Part shown: positions 1 to 12,741 of the stretch, one piece after another | Numbering within the stretch: position 1 is the stretch's first letter | Layout: every line of letters begins with the position of its first letter | DNA from: Acanthopleura granulata | Lineage: Eukaryota; Mollusca; Polyplacophora; Chitonida; Chitonidae | DNA: 64,000 bases | Assembly (NCBI GenBank): GCA_016165875.1 | Contig: JABBOT010000002.1 | Location: forward strand, 25,682,265 to 25,746,264 | Direction of reading: 5' to 3' | The notes under the pieces: model-generated | Told to the model about the DNA's origin: nothing | What the model saw: the letters and a program-made list of their open reading frames with translations, nothing else | Database searches by the model: none | Made by a program: the position numbers and the translations under genes

Positions 1-301
1 CACTTTACCTGTCGCCCTCATCTTCACTATCTATAGTCACCGAATACTGTCCTTTCCTCAATGAACATCGGAAAAGTGAGTCAATGAACAATAGGACAGC
101 TGTAATCTTTACAAATACCCCAAGGATGAGTACAGGATGAGGATGAGTTGTGTTTTGAAAAAGACATGAACTCCAGACAGACAGACACACGGACGGACGG
201 ACCGGCAACTAACCAACGCATAAGGCCCTTCTAGTCTAAATAAGGCTCATTTAGTTTGATAATGATAGTGAAGTCTCCGCAAGCACGTTTTGAGTTCTTA
301 C

Positions 302-379
302 CTGGTATAAATAGTTGATTCTTTGAAATATCTCTCGGTTGGGAACATAAACATTGCCGGCTTTCTTATCTTTACCCAT
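302..379 (-). CDS. RPP21: RPP21, ribonuclease P protein subunit p21, first coding exon only (partial)
   Basis: This exon encodes 26 residues from an ATG at 379 to a GTAAGA donor directly after position 302. The peptide ends NREIFQRINYLYQ, which matches the start of animal RPP21 (human has DREAFQRLNFLYQ). RPP21 is a small zinc-ribbon subunit of nuclear RNase P, which trims the 5' leader of pre-tRNAs; it is related to archaeal Rpp21/Rpr2. Only the N-terminal helix is in the window; the zinc-ribbon exons must lie to the left of position 1, and nothing in 1-300 resembles them. The frame stays open upstream as far as an ATG at 613, but the homology begins near the internal Met, so the short start at 379 is preferred. 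It is head-to-head with COX10, about 480 bp away. The identification rests on about 20 aligned residues plus a good splice site. Confidence 0.72.
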
Positions 380-860
380 ACTGTTTCTCTTCGCATAACA
401 TTTGTCAGTGACCTGCATGTACAGGAAGCAGGCACCTGGTGTGCGCGCGACTGCTATGCGCATGGGCACTGAACATGGCATTGCTGCCATTGCCGGACAA
501 CTGCGGCTGTAGGGGTCAAATGATGTTAACAGACGACATAGGTCCTGAGTGACAGGCATAGGGTGCAAAGTACTTGAGCCATCACAAACTATGTCAAAGC
601 GAAAGTCGAACATTGATGGACGAAAACGTTGTAATTAATTGATTTGAACTCAAATGCAGATTGTAGCGCAACGACAACAACGGCGGCACATACTGTGAAA
701 GATCTGGGACTGTGTTGACAGTTCATATGCCACTGATGGAGTGATATACGCACGTCCCCCAGCACTGACATGTAAACCAATTATTCAAATTATTATTTGA
801 ATGCTATTTTTACCAGCTGAGACTGGAGAGAGTCGGGCAGTAGGTCTGGAAGCTGGAACG
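380..860. promoter_or_regulatory. Putative bidirectional promoter, RPP21 / COX10
   Basis: The two start codons (379 minus, 861 plus) are 481 bp apart and point away from each other. A CCAAT motif lies at 777-781. An 8-bp-arm inverted repeat (ATTCAAAT...ATTTGAAT) lies at about 783-802. A run ending CTATTTTTACCAG at about 815 could be a splice acceptor for a COX10 leader intron, so part of this stretch may be transcribed 5' UTR. Promoter function is inferred from gene spacing only. Confidence 0.4.
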
Positions 861-3800
861 ATGTACAAGGTGTGCCATGCAGGTGTTTTGTGTAATACAC
901 AGAAGGTGACTTGTTATTGTAGACTGCATACTCTAAGGCATTCATCACTGGGCGCAAGGTGCTCACCTGGAGCGAAGAAAGAGCTGGTCAAGTGCTCAAT
1001 CATGTGCCAGGTATTTCCCGTAATTGTTTCTATATGGGCCTCTACTATACAGTAGTATTCTTTATAAAATGTGTCTTTGAGAATTAATTGGTTGAGCTGA
1101 GAGCACAGTCAGTGTAATACTACGGTTAGTGACATTCATGTAACTGCTGAGGTAGCCTGTCACATTTTGGTTGTTATAACATCATTGTGTAGTTATGTAC
1201 CTGAATGCATTTTTAGGACCATTAAATACATTGTTTTGATTCAAGATATCATAAAATAATACCTATTTTTCCTTTGCTGAGGTGTAAAGCCGTTATAACT
1301 ATATCATTAATCTATAGGTTATAATAGGTTATACCATGTATCTGTAGGCTATAAGCAACCTGCGGATGGTCGTGGGTTTCCCCCGGGCTCTGCCCGGTTA
1401 CCTCCAACCATAATACTGGCCGCCGTCATGGAAGTGAAATATTCTTGAGTATGGCGTAAAACACCAGTCAAATAAATAAGACAAATCTATAGGTTATAAC
1501 ATATGAAGTGGTTGCATAGTGTCAGCGGATAGGGCGAAATCAAAACTTGAACACTATTACCCATTATAACCTCAGTAATGTGCATGCTTAATACTTTGCA
1601 CAGGCTGACCAAAATACATATATGCATTTCTGTTTTAGTTTTCATCAAAGGTTGAAGCCAAGTCAGCAGCTCAAGCAGTGCCTGTGACCTCAGCACTATT
1701 GCCAAATACAACAGAGGATATAAGCAGCACAGCAAATGAATGTATAGAGGCAGAAAAAACAGCACATAGTCTGACAGAACCAGAATGCGGAGAAAAATCA
1801 GAAATTTTACGAAGCACAGAAAACTCAAGTACGGACATGGCAGAAATTTTAAAGCAAGCATCAGGTGTTTCATCGGACATGGACAAAGCAACATTGTTTA
1901 TCAGAAAATCTGGCTCATTGATAGACTTCAGAATGGATAAAGATGCAGAGCCTGTGTCTGTGTATCTACCACATTCAAATCAGCTCATTTCATTGGAAAA
2001 GCCTATTAAAACAATAAACACATCTACAACTGGTGAGGAAACAAAGACAGAATTGGAAAGCATAGAAGAACTGATGTGGAAATCCCAGCAAATTGATAAA
2101 GAGAAATTACCTCAGTACTACATGAAGCTTTCAAAGATTAGACTAACAGGTAATAAACAGTATGTGTTGGTTACAATTTCCACAGTGTTTGCCATTGACA
2201 GCCTGACGATGAACTTGTGTAGATATCATTGAATATTACCAGAAATCTACTCATATTCTTACATTTATTAAGAAATGCTTACCGAGGAATACATTGTGTT
2301 GACAAGCTACTGAAATGTCTTTAATAACAAAAATTTAGTATGTGATGTGAAGTATAAATTTGTATTGGGTTTATATACATAAACCTAATCTCCTATGTAA
2401 ATAGCTTTGCAAATGACAAAAAAACACCCAAGATGTAAACACACTTCATACAACTTCAACATCATTTTGTACATGAGTTTGTATACATCATTATAAAATG
2501 AATGTAATGTTGTGATGGTGTTTACAGTGTATTTACATACCTTATATATTTCAGGGTTAGTTGTGGTTACAACAATGGCTGGCTATGCAATGGCTCCCTG
2601 TGCCTTTAGCTTTGTGCCCTTTGTCCTGTGTTCTGTGGGAACAGGCCTTACCTCATGTGCAGCAAATTCCATTAATCAGGTGAGAAACTTTGGAAAAGGT
2701 CATTTATGTATTTCATATTATGCAACTTAGTATTAATGTGTAAATTCATTTAATCACTGGTACACATTATTCCAGACTTATTTAAACTCTTCAGGTCAGC
2801 TGTGATTGCGATGAATAGGGATGTTGGAGAAACTAACAATGGATTATCACACTTGTCTTACTACCTAAGAAGCACACGCAAGAGTGGATTTAGAGAGTGT
2901 TCTTTAATGTATTCATATCTGGGTGTGGATTTAAAAAAAATGCAATAACAGTTGTTTTAACAATTTTATTTGTCAATACATGTAATATATATTTATTAAT
3001 CGCCTTTCATCAGTTTCTTGAAGTACCATACGACTCACAGATGAATCGAACAAAGAACAGACTTCTTGTAACTGGTGTTCTCAGGTATAGTTCATAGTGC
3101 ATATCCAATGGTCAAAGTTAGTGTAAGGGAAAAGAGAATAAACATAAGAGAGAATAGTATGTAAAGCTAAACAAAAAAAAAGCTCTTAGAAGAGCTGCCA
3201 TATTGAGATGAAATATGATCTGCCCAACATCCAGCCACTCACTTTACAATGTAAGGAGACTTCGTTATCACAGTGATTTAACCTTACCATAGCGTTGCAT
3301 ACTAAAGTAGTGTGATGGGCATATTTTTAAAATGCAACAGATCATGTGGTTCAGTGCACTTTTCTGGTGTTTCATGAATTAAAAGTCCTTAAGCCTCAGG
3401 AAATTTATTTAAAAAATTTTGGATAGTATTTGGCTTAAGTCCATTTCAAAGAATTGGACATTTAGAACACACAAGTGACACATGAGTGTTTGAGCTTGAG
3501 TGGGAAGTTTAAATGGCAGTAGCTTTTGCAGTATGTTTCAGAGCGAAGGAACATGTCAAGCACTAAAACGTTGGAGTGTTAGTTACTTAATTAAATCATC
3601 TGATTTTTTATTTATCTGTCTCTTATTTATGTTTTTCCAGTCCATTGCATGCAGTGACATTTGCAGCTGTGTCAGGGACAGTAGGTTTATCCATGTTGGC
3701 AATAGGAGTGAATCCATTGACTGCAGGCCTGGGAGCATTTAACCTCCTCTTGTATACTGTGGCCTACACACCCATGAAAAGAGTGAGCATAGTTAACACC

Positions 3801-5425
3801 TGGGTGGGCTCAGTGGTTGGCGCTATACCACCTGTTATGGGCTGGACAGCCTGTGCCGGTACACTTGATCCAGGTGAGAATTGCCTTGACACCCTTTGTG
3901 CAAGTCCAGTTTCAGGCGCCTGGCCAGTGGTTGTTTTGATTTGCCCTCATCTTCCTCTAGAATATTTCTTCTGTCCAGTCAGTTTGAGCTCTTCCAAGTT
4001 TCACAAACCAGTCTGTTAGCCTTTTCAAAATGATGAAAGATTCAGACCTGGGAAGAACTCTTATGTGGACCTCAGGTAAGGAGAGAAAAGTAAGGGGAAA
4101 TAACTTGGGTAACTTTATAGTGTTATAAAATCAGAAAAAAAAAAATTATACATCAACCGACACTCGGAGGAGCATTTGAGTGTGGTTCTTTCAGAGCTAA
4201 GCATGAAGGGCCGCTCAGAATCTAGTAAAATGGTGCATTTATTTGTATATTCTGAGCATGGTTGAGTGTTACAGACAAATGCTGTCATCCTAGTCGTGGT
4301 TGAACAATTGAATGGTGTTAGAGTACAGTATAAATAAGTGTTGACTAGGTTATTGTTATTAATAATACATGTATGTACTGTGATGCCCTTGTATGAATTA
4401 TGTTATGTGACCCACTGATGTTCACTTGTTCACTCTGTGGCCAAGGGAGTTAGTGTGCCAGCGCAGCGTTATGACAGCTTGCCTCTCACCAATGTGGTTG
4501 CTGCTCATGCTGGTTTCCTCGCTGGCCGGATGTGGGAAGGTCTGCTAGCAGCCTGCAGATGGTCATGGGTTTCCCCCAGGCCCTGCCCAGTTTCCTCCCA
4601 CCATAATGCTGGTAACCATCGTTTAATTGAAAATATTCTTGAGTATGGTATATTCATAAAACACCAATCAAATGAATAAATAAAGAAATGTTCACTTGCC
4701 CAATGAGGTTACAAGTTCGATTGCGGCTCCTGCTGCTTCTGTCATTTCTGTCACAGCGTAAGGTCTAGAGGTTGTGTGGAACATAGCAAGGTGCAGTGGT
4801 TTGTCCTGGGCTCTGCTGGATTTAATGTAACAATGCCTGCCTGCAGTCATTTAAGTGAAAAATTATAGAGCATTGGAACAAATGCCCGTCTTGAACAAAC
4901 TGTAGTGCGAGTTTTCTTGTTCACTTCACAGGTGCCCTGTTGCTAGGTGCTATCCTTTACGCCTGGCAGTTTCCTCACTTCAACGCCCTCAGCTGGAATT
5001 TACGACCAGACTACTCACGAGGTGGATACCGCATGATGTCAGTGGTGAACCCTAGTCTCTGCAAACGTGTGGCCTTCAGGTACTGCGTGGGTTTGATCGG
5101 ACTCTGCTCTCTAGCTCCTGTCATAGGAGTCACTACATGGACATTTGCAGTGGATTCTCTCCCTTTGAATGCATACCTCTCTTACTTAGGCTGGAGATTT
5201 TATCGTGATGGGGACAGCAAGTCATCAAGGAAACTGTTTCGCTTCAGCCTTGTCCATATTCCAGCCTTACTGATGTTAATGCTCATCAGTAAGAAAGACT
5301 TTGGGGAGAAGTCTAACGTGTCTAGTCAGCCAGATACAAAAGCAGTAGGCATGCTTCAAGACACAGGCTCCACTCACTCCATACTGACTCATGTCAATCA
5401 TATTGTGGATCAAAGAATGTCCTAG
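861..5425 (+). CDS. COX10: COX10, protohaem IX farnesyltransferase (haem O synthase)
   Basis: This mitochondrial inner-membrane UbiA-family enzyme farnesylates haem b to haem O, the first step of haem A synthesis for cytochrome c oxidase. Six exons join in phase: 861-1010, 1639-2149, 2555-2679, 3014-3084, 3641-3873 and 4932-5425 (TAG), predicting about 527 aa against 443 in human. The first about 50 residues are basic and lack acidic residues at the start, fitting a mitochondrial presequence. Exon 2 adds a long Ser/Thr/Glu-rich linker, the main reason for the extra length, then enters the family at [14 protein letters not shown]. Conserved landmarks are [26 protein letters not shown] (about residues 269-278, the prenyl-diphosphate binding region), [19 protein letters not shown] and [11 protein letters not shown]. 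The hydrophobic helices continue to [10 protein letters not shown] near the C terminus. The start is uncertain: an in-frame ATG at 801 also exists. A possible polyadenylation signal (ATTAAA) is at 5542-5547. Confidence 0.95.
1325..1483 (+). mobile_element. 5'-truncated SINE with 16-bp target-site duplication, in COX10 intron 1
   Basis: The sequence from about 1355 matches the 3' half of the SINE family in this window (gggtttcccccgggctctgc, then attcttgagtatggcgtaaa) and ends in AAATAAATAAG. It is flanked by a perfect 16-bp direct repeat, AATCTATAGGTTATAA, at 1309-1324 and 1484-1499. This is the signature of insertion by target-primed reverse transcription. Confidence 0.85.
4437..4684 (+). mobile_element. 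SINE, tRNA-derived family, in COX10 intron 5
   Basis: This is a nearly full-length but diverged copy. It has the tRNA-related head (gttagtgtgccagcgcagcg), the middle block around tcctcccaccataatgctgg, and the tail attcttgagtatgg..aaaacaccaatcaaatgaataaat. It lies between COX10 exons 5 and 6 in the sense direction. Confidence 0.8.
4697..4868 (+). mobile_element. Degenerate second SINE fragment beside the first
   Basis: The blocks tggtttgtcctgggctctgc and ataatgct-like 'acaatgcctgcctgcagtca' followed by ttaagtgaaaaatta align in order with the SINE consensus seen elsewhere in the window, at clearly lower identity. It appears to be an older insertion just 3' of the 4437-4684 copy. Confidence 0.5.
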
Positions 5426-6821
5426 CACCAGTCACTAATGAAAGATGATTTTAATATCACAGCAATGTGTGTATATTTTAGTAGAGATGTTATAGGAATA
5501 TAGTAAAATGTTTCAGATTTAAATTATTTTTTGGCCACAACATTAAAGTTGATTTATTTGAAATATCTTACTAGATTTTACTTACCTGATATACGGTAAG
5601 TGACCTAAAATTTGGCCTCACTAAGTTGCACACTTTCTGAGAGTTCTGAAGAAAGGTATTTTGAAGTTTGTTGGGAAGGTAGGATGTTGTCCCACTGGAA
5701 AATGTTTCAGCTTCAAAGGTAATATTTTAGTACATTTATTTGCTTCTAAAAATTTACTTTTGGGGGCAACATTTTAGTTCATTTACCGAATTCACCTTTT
5801 GATATGGTCTCAAGAAATGATTTGTTCAACCTGTATCAATGTGATAGTTTTCATACAGTGTGTATGTGCAGTGTATATAAAAGTGAATATCAGTACTTAT
5901 TACTTTCCAAAAGTGAGAACACATTACTTATTCGCTCCAATACTATAGGCAGGCTGAATCATGATAGCTATGCAGCTGTATTTCCATGTGCTACTGTCGC
6001 TGTTTGTATAAGGTTAAAGAAGCAAATTATGCTTTCGTGAATCTGTAGTAGGTATTTAGAACAATTTTCCAAAGATTTGAGGCACTCTGGCATTCACAGC
6101 TTTATTTTTGTGGAAATACTCTTTGTGCCAACATTTCAGTGGGAAATACTGGAATTGAAGTGACAAAAATCATAATAGCATTACTGTTCCTATTCCAGAT
6201 TTGGCAACTTTTAATTCTTAAGATATAGTAGGAGCATGTCAAGATTTCTGTAACTGAAATATCTCCTGTGGTAAAAAATATGCTACATGTATTTACCTAC
6301 AGGTCTTATCACCTAAAATTAGTTTACATATGTGCATATATCAGTATGAAAATTTCAGCTGGACATTGCAGTCAGACTGGGCCAGTTTGTCAGTACATGT
6401 TTTAAATCTATGGATGGCAAGCTGATGAGGCATTGTCATTATCAGCCTTTAGAAACAAAACTATGAAATGTGCAGTTCTGCCATACATGGATGCTCGTGG
6501 CCATGTTGAGTCTAAACATCTTCACAAGTGTTGCTCTGAATAAGGAGTATGAAGTTGATGCGTTCTTGTAATATCTCAGTCTCAGGGTTAGAATTGGTAA
6601 AATGTATATCTTTATCTCTTTTTTTAAAAAAAAAAAATACAAATGCAAATCAGATCATGAAAATGTTGAACATTGTCAGTATTTCAGGTAGATCAAATCT
6701 ACCAGGGATGCTTCGCTATTGGTTTCACCCCTGGGCCAATTTCGTCCATGAGATATTGTCATAGCAGGCTGCCATGCGTCCATGAGTCCGTCCGTCAGTA
6801 TTCCTCATAAATGCTGTATCT

Positions 6822-7135
6822 CTGTAACGGTTTGTTCAATGTTCACCAAACATACACCACACTTACACATTGGCATGAGGAAGAACCTTGTTGACTTTGA
6901 GCGACCTTGACTTCAAGGTCATTGGGGTCATTTGAGTAAAATTTTATGCAAGGCTTTTAAACGCTCTATCCCTAGAATGGTTTAGCCCAAGTTCACCAAA
7001 CATACACCACACGTTGGCATGAAGAAGAACTGTGTTAATTTTGAGCGACCTTGACCTTTTTCTTCCAGGTCATTGGGGACATTTAAGTTGAATTTTATAA
7101 ATGGTTTGTAAACGTATCAGTAGAACGGTTTAGCC
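6822..7135. repeat. Two tandem imperfect copies of a ~150-bp repeat
   Basis: The blocks 'gttcaccaaacatacaccac', 'ttggcatga(g/a)gaagaac' and 'gagcgaccttgac' followed by 'aaggtcattgggg' or 'aggtcattgggg' occur twice in the same order, about 150 bp apart (starting near 6839 and 6991). The first copy contains the near-palindrome TTGACTTCAAGGTCA. This looks like part of a dispersed invertebrate repeat, not coding sequence. Confidence 0.65.
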
Positions 7136-8865
7136 AAACACGTGCTCAAGGCCGACGGGTTTTAAGTGCATTGCAAGGTTCAAGGTCAATGTCACCATAG
7201 CACTTCACGCTAAAATTTTGGTCCCGGCCATAACTTAAAAACCAGTTCTCTGTCTGTCCACATCATGTTCTCCATGCCATATCTTCGCAGGAACTTATGC
7301 TTTCCACAAACATGATAAATGTTCCTTATGCCTCAGGCCTGTATCATAAATTTTACCTCTTCACTTGCTGCCCCATTAGAGGTAGCAAACCAACAACTTG
7401 TTGCGGGTGTATAAGTCAGAGAATAAGTTAGAATTGCAGGCTGTGTTTTTTCTTCTTTTTCTTCTTCCAGTGTTAAATTTCCTTTTCAGAGTATATCTTA
7501 TCTCATATCCCATGCTTACGCGTCCATTAACTGTTAAAGATACATGTTAAGGCTGGTATGTCAAAAAACTCTGCATGTAATCAGCTTAAGTTTTGCATAG
7601 GCCTACATGCATGTGAAGTAGTAGACCTAATATGAGGGGATTGTTGCCCAGTGTGCATATTAATTACCGTTAAGTACAAAAATCATGACTTTGTTGCGTC
7701 TGTAAGAGGGATAATTATGCACTATAGAATCCACATTGAGGTAAATGGTATTTACTAATTATTATTATTGAACTGAAGTTTTGCATTCATGTATCTCCTT
7801 CCGTGGCCTTGCTCCCTCCTAATGAATTGAAGATCGGTACATGTATCTAGTTTCACCATGACAATTATAGTTAGATTAAGTTTCAGTTGATACCATTTTT
7901 CGACAAAACTATAGCTTTTTTTGTCCTGTTACGGATGTTAACTGATTTGCAGGAAAAATGTTTTGTTCATATCCTAGTTTACAGTTCACCGCTTGAACAG
8001 AACCACTTAGCCTGAAGGCAACACGACACAGCATACCAGGCAATAAGGCTTAACACAAAGAGATTTCAGTTAATGAGTTGTGAGCTAATTGTAAAAGTCA
8101 TAACAAAATACACAAATGCAAGACGTGGTAGATAATCACTTTCAGAAACAACAAAAATGCCCCTGGCATGAGACTTTTACTGATTTTACTGGATCATTGA
8201 TAAATATCAATCGGCTGCATGAAGGAATGTAAATCATATATACGGCAAACCGTGCAGTTTGTTTTTCCAGATTGGAAATAATATTTTTAATCTAAGAACT
8301 GACGTATCTGGAAAAACCAAGAGAATAATTCGTTGACAAGTAGACCTGTATCTGTTACTAGACCTGAAACCATCCATGCAATAACAATCATTATATCATA
8401 ACATGAATGAGGTAAACGTCTGATATATAACTCTGATAATTAACTGAAGTAATGTAACGAATTGGTGACGTACACAGACATCATTGTGGAGTACACAACA
8501 AGGTTGAAATATCTACATGCAGTTCCATTGGTTGATTGGGGTGCTCCTTATAAAATCATGCTCTTCTACGGGAAAGGAGAATTAGTTCACATTAAAGTTA
8601 ATGATTCATGGTTTTTATATCTCGTTTGAGTTAAGTTGGCACCAGAAATTAAATTTACAAACTGTAACTTCCAAGGTTGTCTTTAAAGTATAATTTGGCA
8701 ATACGTGAAATGGTGTTCGCAAGAAATGCACATTCAGACTTAAGTAAAACAAATACACATATCTGGAAATTGTGTGAAATATAATGAAACAGTCTAGGAG
8801 GGTTTATTGGCATGTGTTCGGCAAACTTTTCCCATATACGGATCGCAAGATCCATCAGATTCTTG

Positions 8866-9452
8866 TTGCCGACTAGGTCGCTTTTGCTCAGACGTTGAAA
8901 TTTGCATTAGAAATGACGGGGACGCTCAAATTTCACGTCTGAGACCTGCGATACATTCAACCGTCCAGGACTTTCAGACCGGCCCTCTACTAACGTGAAA
9001 TAAGCCTAACGTGGACCTAAACTAAACTCCTCCCTGGAAAAATATGTAACAACATAACATGTTATTTAGCCCATGTTAAGTAGATTTATAGCTTGAGAAT
9101 GGTGTCCTGCCGGGAAACTGTCCATTGTCGTTACGCGTTCAAGATGTCGAGAGTGTGTTAAGCGAACGGAGGGGTAGTCGTTTTGGATTTGCTTTAGGTG
9201 GGCAATGGAGACCGGGATAATTTAGATAGGCTATATAGAATGGTATGTAGCCACCAAGGTTCCGGGAAAGTAGTTTTATTATAGTTTTAGGCTCGTGTTA
9301 GCCACGTTTCTTTGACGTAGAAGGCCCGTCTAAAAGTCAGAACACATTGCTGCACGGTAGGCAGGTCTCAGATGTGGAAATTTGAACGTCGCTGGCCATC
9401 TCGTCATTGCTAATGCAAGTTTCAACTTCTGAGCAACCTCGAACTTGATGGT
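8866..9452. mobile_element. Foldback-like element: ~150-bp imperfect inverted repeats around a ~270-bp loop
   Basis: The left arm (about 8866-9020) and the reverse complement of the right arm (about 9295-9452) share a long series of blocks in order: gctcaga(c/a)gttgaaa(t/c)ttgcatta, aatgacg, caaattt..catctgagacctgc, gactt(t/c)agac(c/g)ggcc, tctac and aacgtgg. Identity is imperfect but continues across the whole arm. No transposase frame lies between the arms, so a non-autonomous foldback or MITE-like element is the simplest reading. Confidence 0.65.
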
Positions 9453-10448
9453 TTGCGTATAAATACTTACTTAAACTTTCACTCGGTAAGAACTATGGGT
9501 ATATAGTTTTTTTCTGCGAGAGACCATGGAGTAAACGATGAGAGCTAAATACAAAAATATTTAAAGCCGTTTAACTTGTAAATATGAATTTTCGACAGAC
9601 TGACATATATGGGTTGGGTGGCCAGTAAATCTCGTTAACTAGAATAACCTACACATACGTTTACTGCCCTTAGGCTATTCTGAGGTGTGACCTCTGTGTG
9701 TTTCTCTAACCCGCAGTCTACCAGGCGTACAGGGTAACACCTGTAAACAAGTGGTGTACCGGTGATAAACTCAATCAGAATAGGATATAGTTTATGACAA
9801 TACCCGGCAACCGTTTAACGACTATACTAAGTGATCTCTATACGTTGTCGAAAGAGCCCAGATCATACGGGATAATGTATTTACTTTAAATAATCTAGTC
9901 CAAATCTTGTGGGTCAATTGAAGTGACATTCATCGAAGACAATAAATAACACCACACCTGCCCATGTTTATGATATATACACTCAAAATAAAGTTGATTA
10001 TTGGATTATAAATAGCTAGACTACATTAATCCGCTTCAGGTTCGTCACCTCGGACAATGTATAATTACAGCTTGTAGGAAAGTTTCGAATATTACACTTT
10101 ATTTGCAGAGCATACATGTGCATTTGTAAGTGTGCGCGCGAATATACGTGAACCGCAGTTACACAGACCTGTGTGTGTCGTGTATACCTTGGGGTTTTTT
10201 TCCAACCTGTTCTTCCGATTGCATGCAAGTGTTTCACTTGCACGCTGGAATTAAAACAATCCATTTCCATTTAACACTTCCAAGAGCAAGCACTGGCTGG
10301 AAAGACACAATGTACAATTATGATGTCGCTCACGCTGAGCATGAACTTTGTCTTTAAACTAACTTGGTTTTTGACATGTATTACAGTCCAAAAGTGGGGC
10401 AAAGATCCGTGATGTAATCCTGGACTGAAACTTTCATCTTTGGGTCAT

Positions 10449-12741
10449 TCATTCTGCTAAGCTCGATACGTCCTTCCAAAGGTCTAAGATGACAATACAC
10501 GGTAATATTAGAGACACTGATGAGCCTGAAATGGTTATGGGAATCGACTTCCTTCCAGTGAAACATCTTGAGGGTTGACCTGAGGATACTCTAATATATG
10601 CACCTCCTGATAACAAGATTACGGTAAGGAATCAGACCCTGCTGGTGCAAATGCCATCATTCATCCACCCGTTCTCTTTCATGTTGGTGTGTTCGTAGAT
10701 TCAGTTTCAGGAAGGGTGAGCAATGTGCATGCTCGATTCCGTGCATGAGTCACAGATCCCGGAACTGCAATCAACCAACTCAGCCAGAAACCTTTAGGTG
10801 ATGAATACATCCTTTTCTCTGAATGTCTTGGCATTCAGAACTCCTGTGCCATGGGCCAAGGAGATCCACTTGCGTTAATTTTGTTCGAACCCAGCCCTGT
10901 ACGTCGTGATAAACTGTAAATGGGTTTTGAAACAAATCTGTTTGGGGCTTACATACCAATCCGTCGAATCCATATTCTATAACATGGCATTCACTTCGAA
11001 CTTCTCCGGTCAGATTTTACCCTCAGTTGGTCATAATGACATGACACGACAGAATTCTGAAAATACGAAACAGATTTTTTTTTTGTCAGTTCACTAGCTG
11101 ATGGGATAAAAGACTAGATAATTGAATATAGAGAAATGAAGGGGATTAGAAACAAATACCTGTAAAATTGATGACACCGTCTCCGTCTGTGTCCGCCTCC
11201 GCGAACATGGCGTCAAGCAGATGGCCACTGACCTTAAACCCCAGCATTTTGAAACCCGCTTTCATTTCATCCTGTACAGTGCCACGAAAAAAGGAATTTG
11301 TAAATAGATTTTGAATCCTTTCTTTAAAAATAAATCTTGCTTGAAATGAACCTAACCATTCTCAAACTCTTAGGGCTATTTATGCCAACAATACATATAT
11401 ATGAGCCATGCCTATACAGCCAAAGACATCTCGAAATTTTACTACGATATTTAAATGTCATACCAAAAATACACATAGTCTAACCTTTGATAAAACTCCG
11501 TCTTTGTCGACGTCTAACATTGCAAAAGCCAGTTTTAGTTCCTGTTTGTTGTTCGTTTGCGATGCATTCTCTTTGGATGAGACTGGTCCTTGTTGTATAC
11601 CATTCCCTGCAAGAACCATTGTTATATATAAATGTAACTTCAGCTGAAAATACAATACAATGTAATAAATGAAAAAACGTGAATGACATAATCCCTGCAA
11701 CAAATTAGGCCTACCTTGCATACACTGTAAATTTAGATGTTTAACATATAAACTCTTTTATGTATCAGATATTAACACCTGGAGATGATAGCATTATAGT
11801 ATACATGTTTCAGACACTTAATATTTAATACTTAAATATATGTGTATATTTGTTAAACACGGTTGTTTGAGCTTTCATCACACATTAAACGCGTTATGCA
11901 TTGGTCATTTTACGGTGTACATGCACATTAACAACAGGTAGTAGTCTTACGTAGACTAACAGTGAAATTAGTTCATTGACACCAGGTATAGAGCTCTAAA
12001 ATACTGTCAAGGTCAGGCGGCACAAAACCATGATTATTTCTTTATTGTTGGATGCTGCTATATCTGTGGCTGTGTGGTATAGGCCTATATCTGCGCAGCA
12101 TACAGCTAAACATCATCAGCATGACCTCGCTTATATCTGGCTATAAAGTATTTGACTATATAGCTACCGTGGATTATCTGGGAATCTATACCCGTACCCG
12201 TCCTTTAACTGAAACGCCTCTGGTAGCAAATTCATATATATAAATCAAATATATACAGGCCGTTAATTGCTTCGTATTTCTTTGGCATGCCTCATAAGTC
12301 TAGCTTTGTGTTGACAAATAACACTTTAACTTAATTAACATGTACATGTATATATAGCGTGACGAAGATACACCAGTAGATATGTACGATATGTGTTTAC
12401 CTACAGATTGCAGCATGCGTTGCGAAATACAGTTTGAGGCTAAGATGTTATAACTCTTATAATGTGCGTTGATGACGAAAAAAACTAATCTACAAACAGT
12501 TATAACCCTAAGGTATGGGTCCATGTTGCAGTATCGTAGCACTTGTTTCATAAAATAAGTGTTTACACAAATGTATGATTGAACAACTGCATACAGAGTA
12601 TAGCCTAGCACAAGTGTATAAACATATGCAGGTCGGTGTATTGGTCCTTAAACTACAGTTCATATGGGCCCTACCGTTCATGTCTTGGTTTTGGCCACAG
12701 CCCGCTACATCCATTGTATCGGTTCCCATCGATTCTTCCAT
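10449..12741 (-). CDS. Small two-EF-hand calcium-binding protein (calmodulin-like)
   Basis: Three exons join in phase: 12741-12675 (ATG, 22 codons plus 1 nt), 11606-11485 and 11271-11160. A candidate last exon, 10483-10449, ends in TGA, for about 111 aa. The N terminus is polar and looks disordered. The first EF loop is DVDKDGVLSKDE, a perfect 12-residue loop spanning the exon 2/3 junction. The second is DTDGDGVINFT, which needs one more residue; the candidate last exon supplies Asp at position 12 and then LWKDVSSLAE. That exon is accepted mainly on this fit and on matching splice phase. The protein is too short and diverged to assign to calmodulin, troponin C or another named family. Use of the ATG at 12741 is inferred from a preceding acceptor-like CTTGCAAG. 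The donor after 11485 is a non-standard GTTAGA. Confidence 0.7.

Larger units (their letters stand above)
5550..10440. other. Gene-poor intergenic stretch between COX10 and the EF-hand gene
   Basis: I find no exon here with protein homology or matching splice phases. It holds repetitive DNA: the AAGGTCA-containing direct repeats near 6.8-7.1 kb and the foldback element at 8.87-9.45 kb. The remainder is AT-rich sequence with frequent stops on both strands. Unrecognised non-coding transcripts cannot be ruled out. Confidence 0.6.

Noticed and set aside
251..613. Longer minus-strand start for RPP21 at 613
   Set aside because: The family homology begins only at the Met at 379; the extra 78 residues are Cys/Met-rich and look like untranslated leader.
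1487..1894. Minus-strand frames opposite COX10 exon 2
   Set aside because: They are shadows of a real plus-strand exon that has matching splice phases at both ends.
10130..10570. Plus- and minus-strand frames near 10.1-10.6 kb as genes
   Set aside because: No homology; only a 35-nt segment on the minus strand is used as a candidate EF-hand terminal exon.
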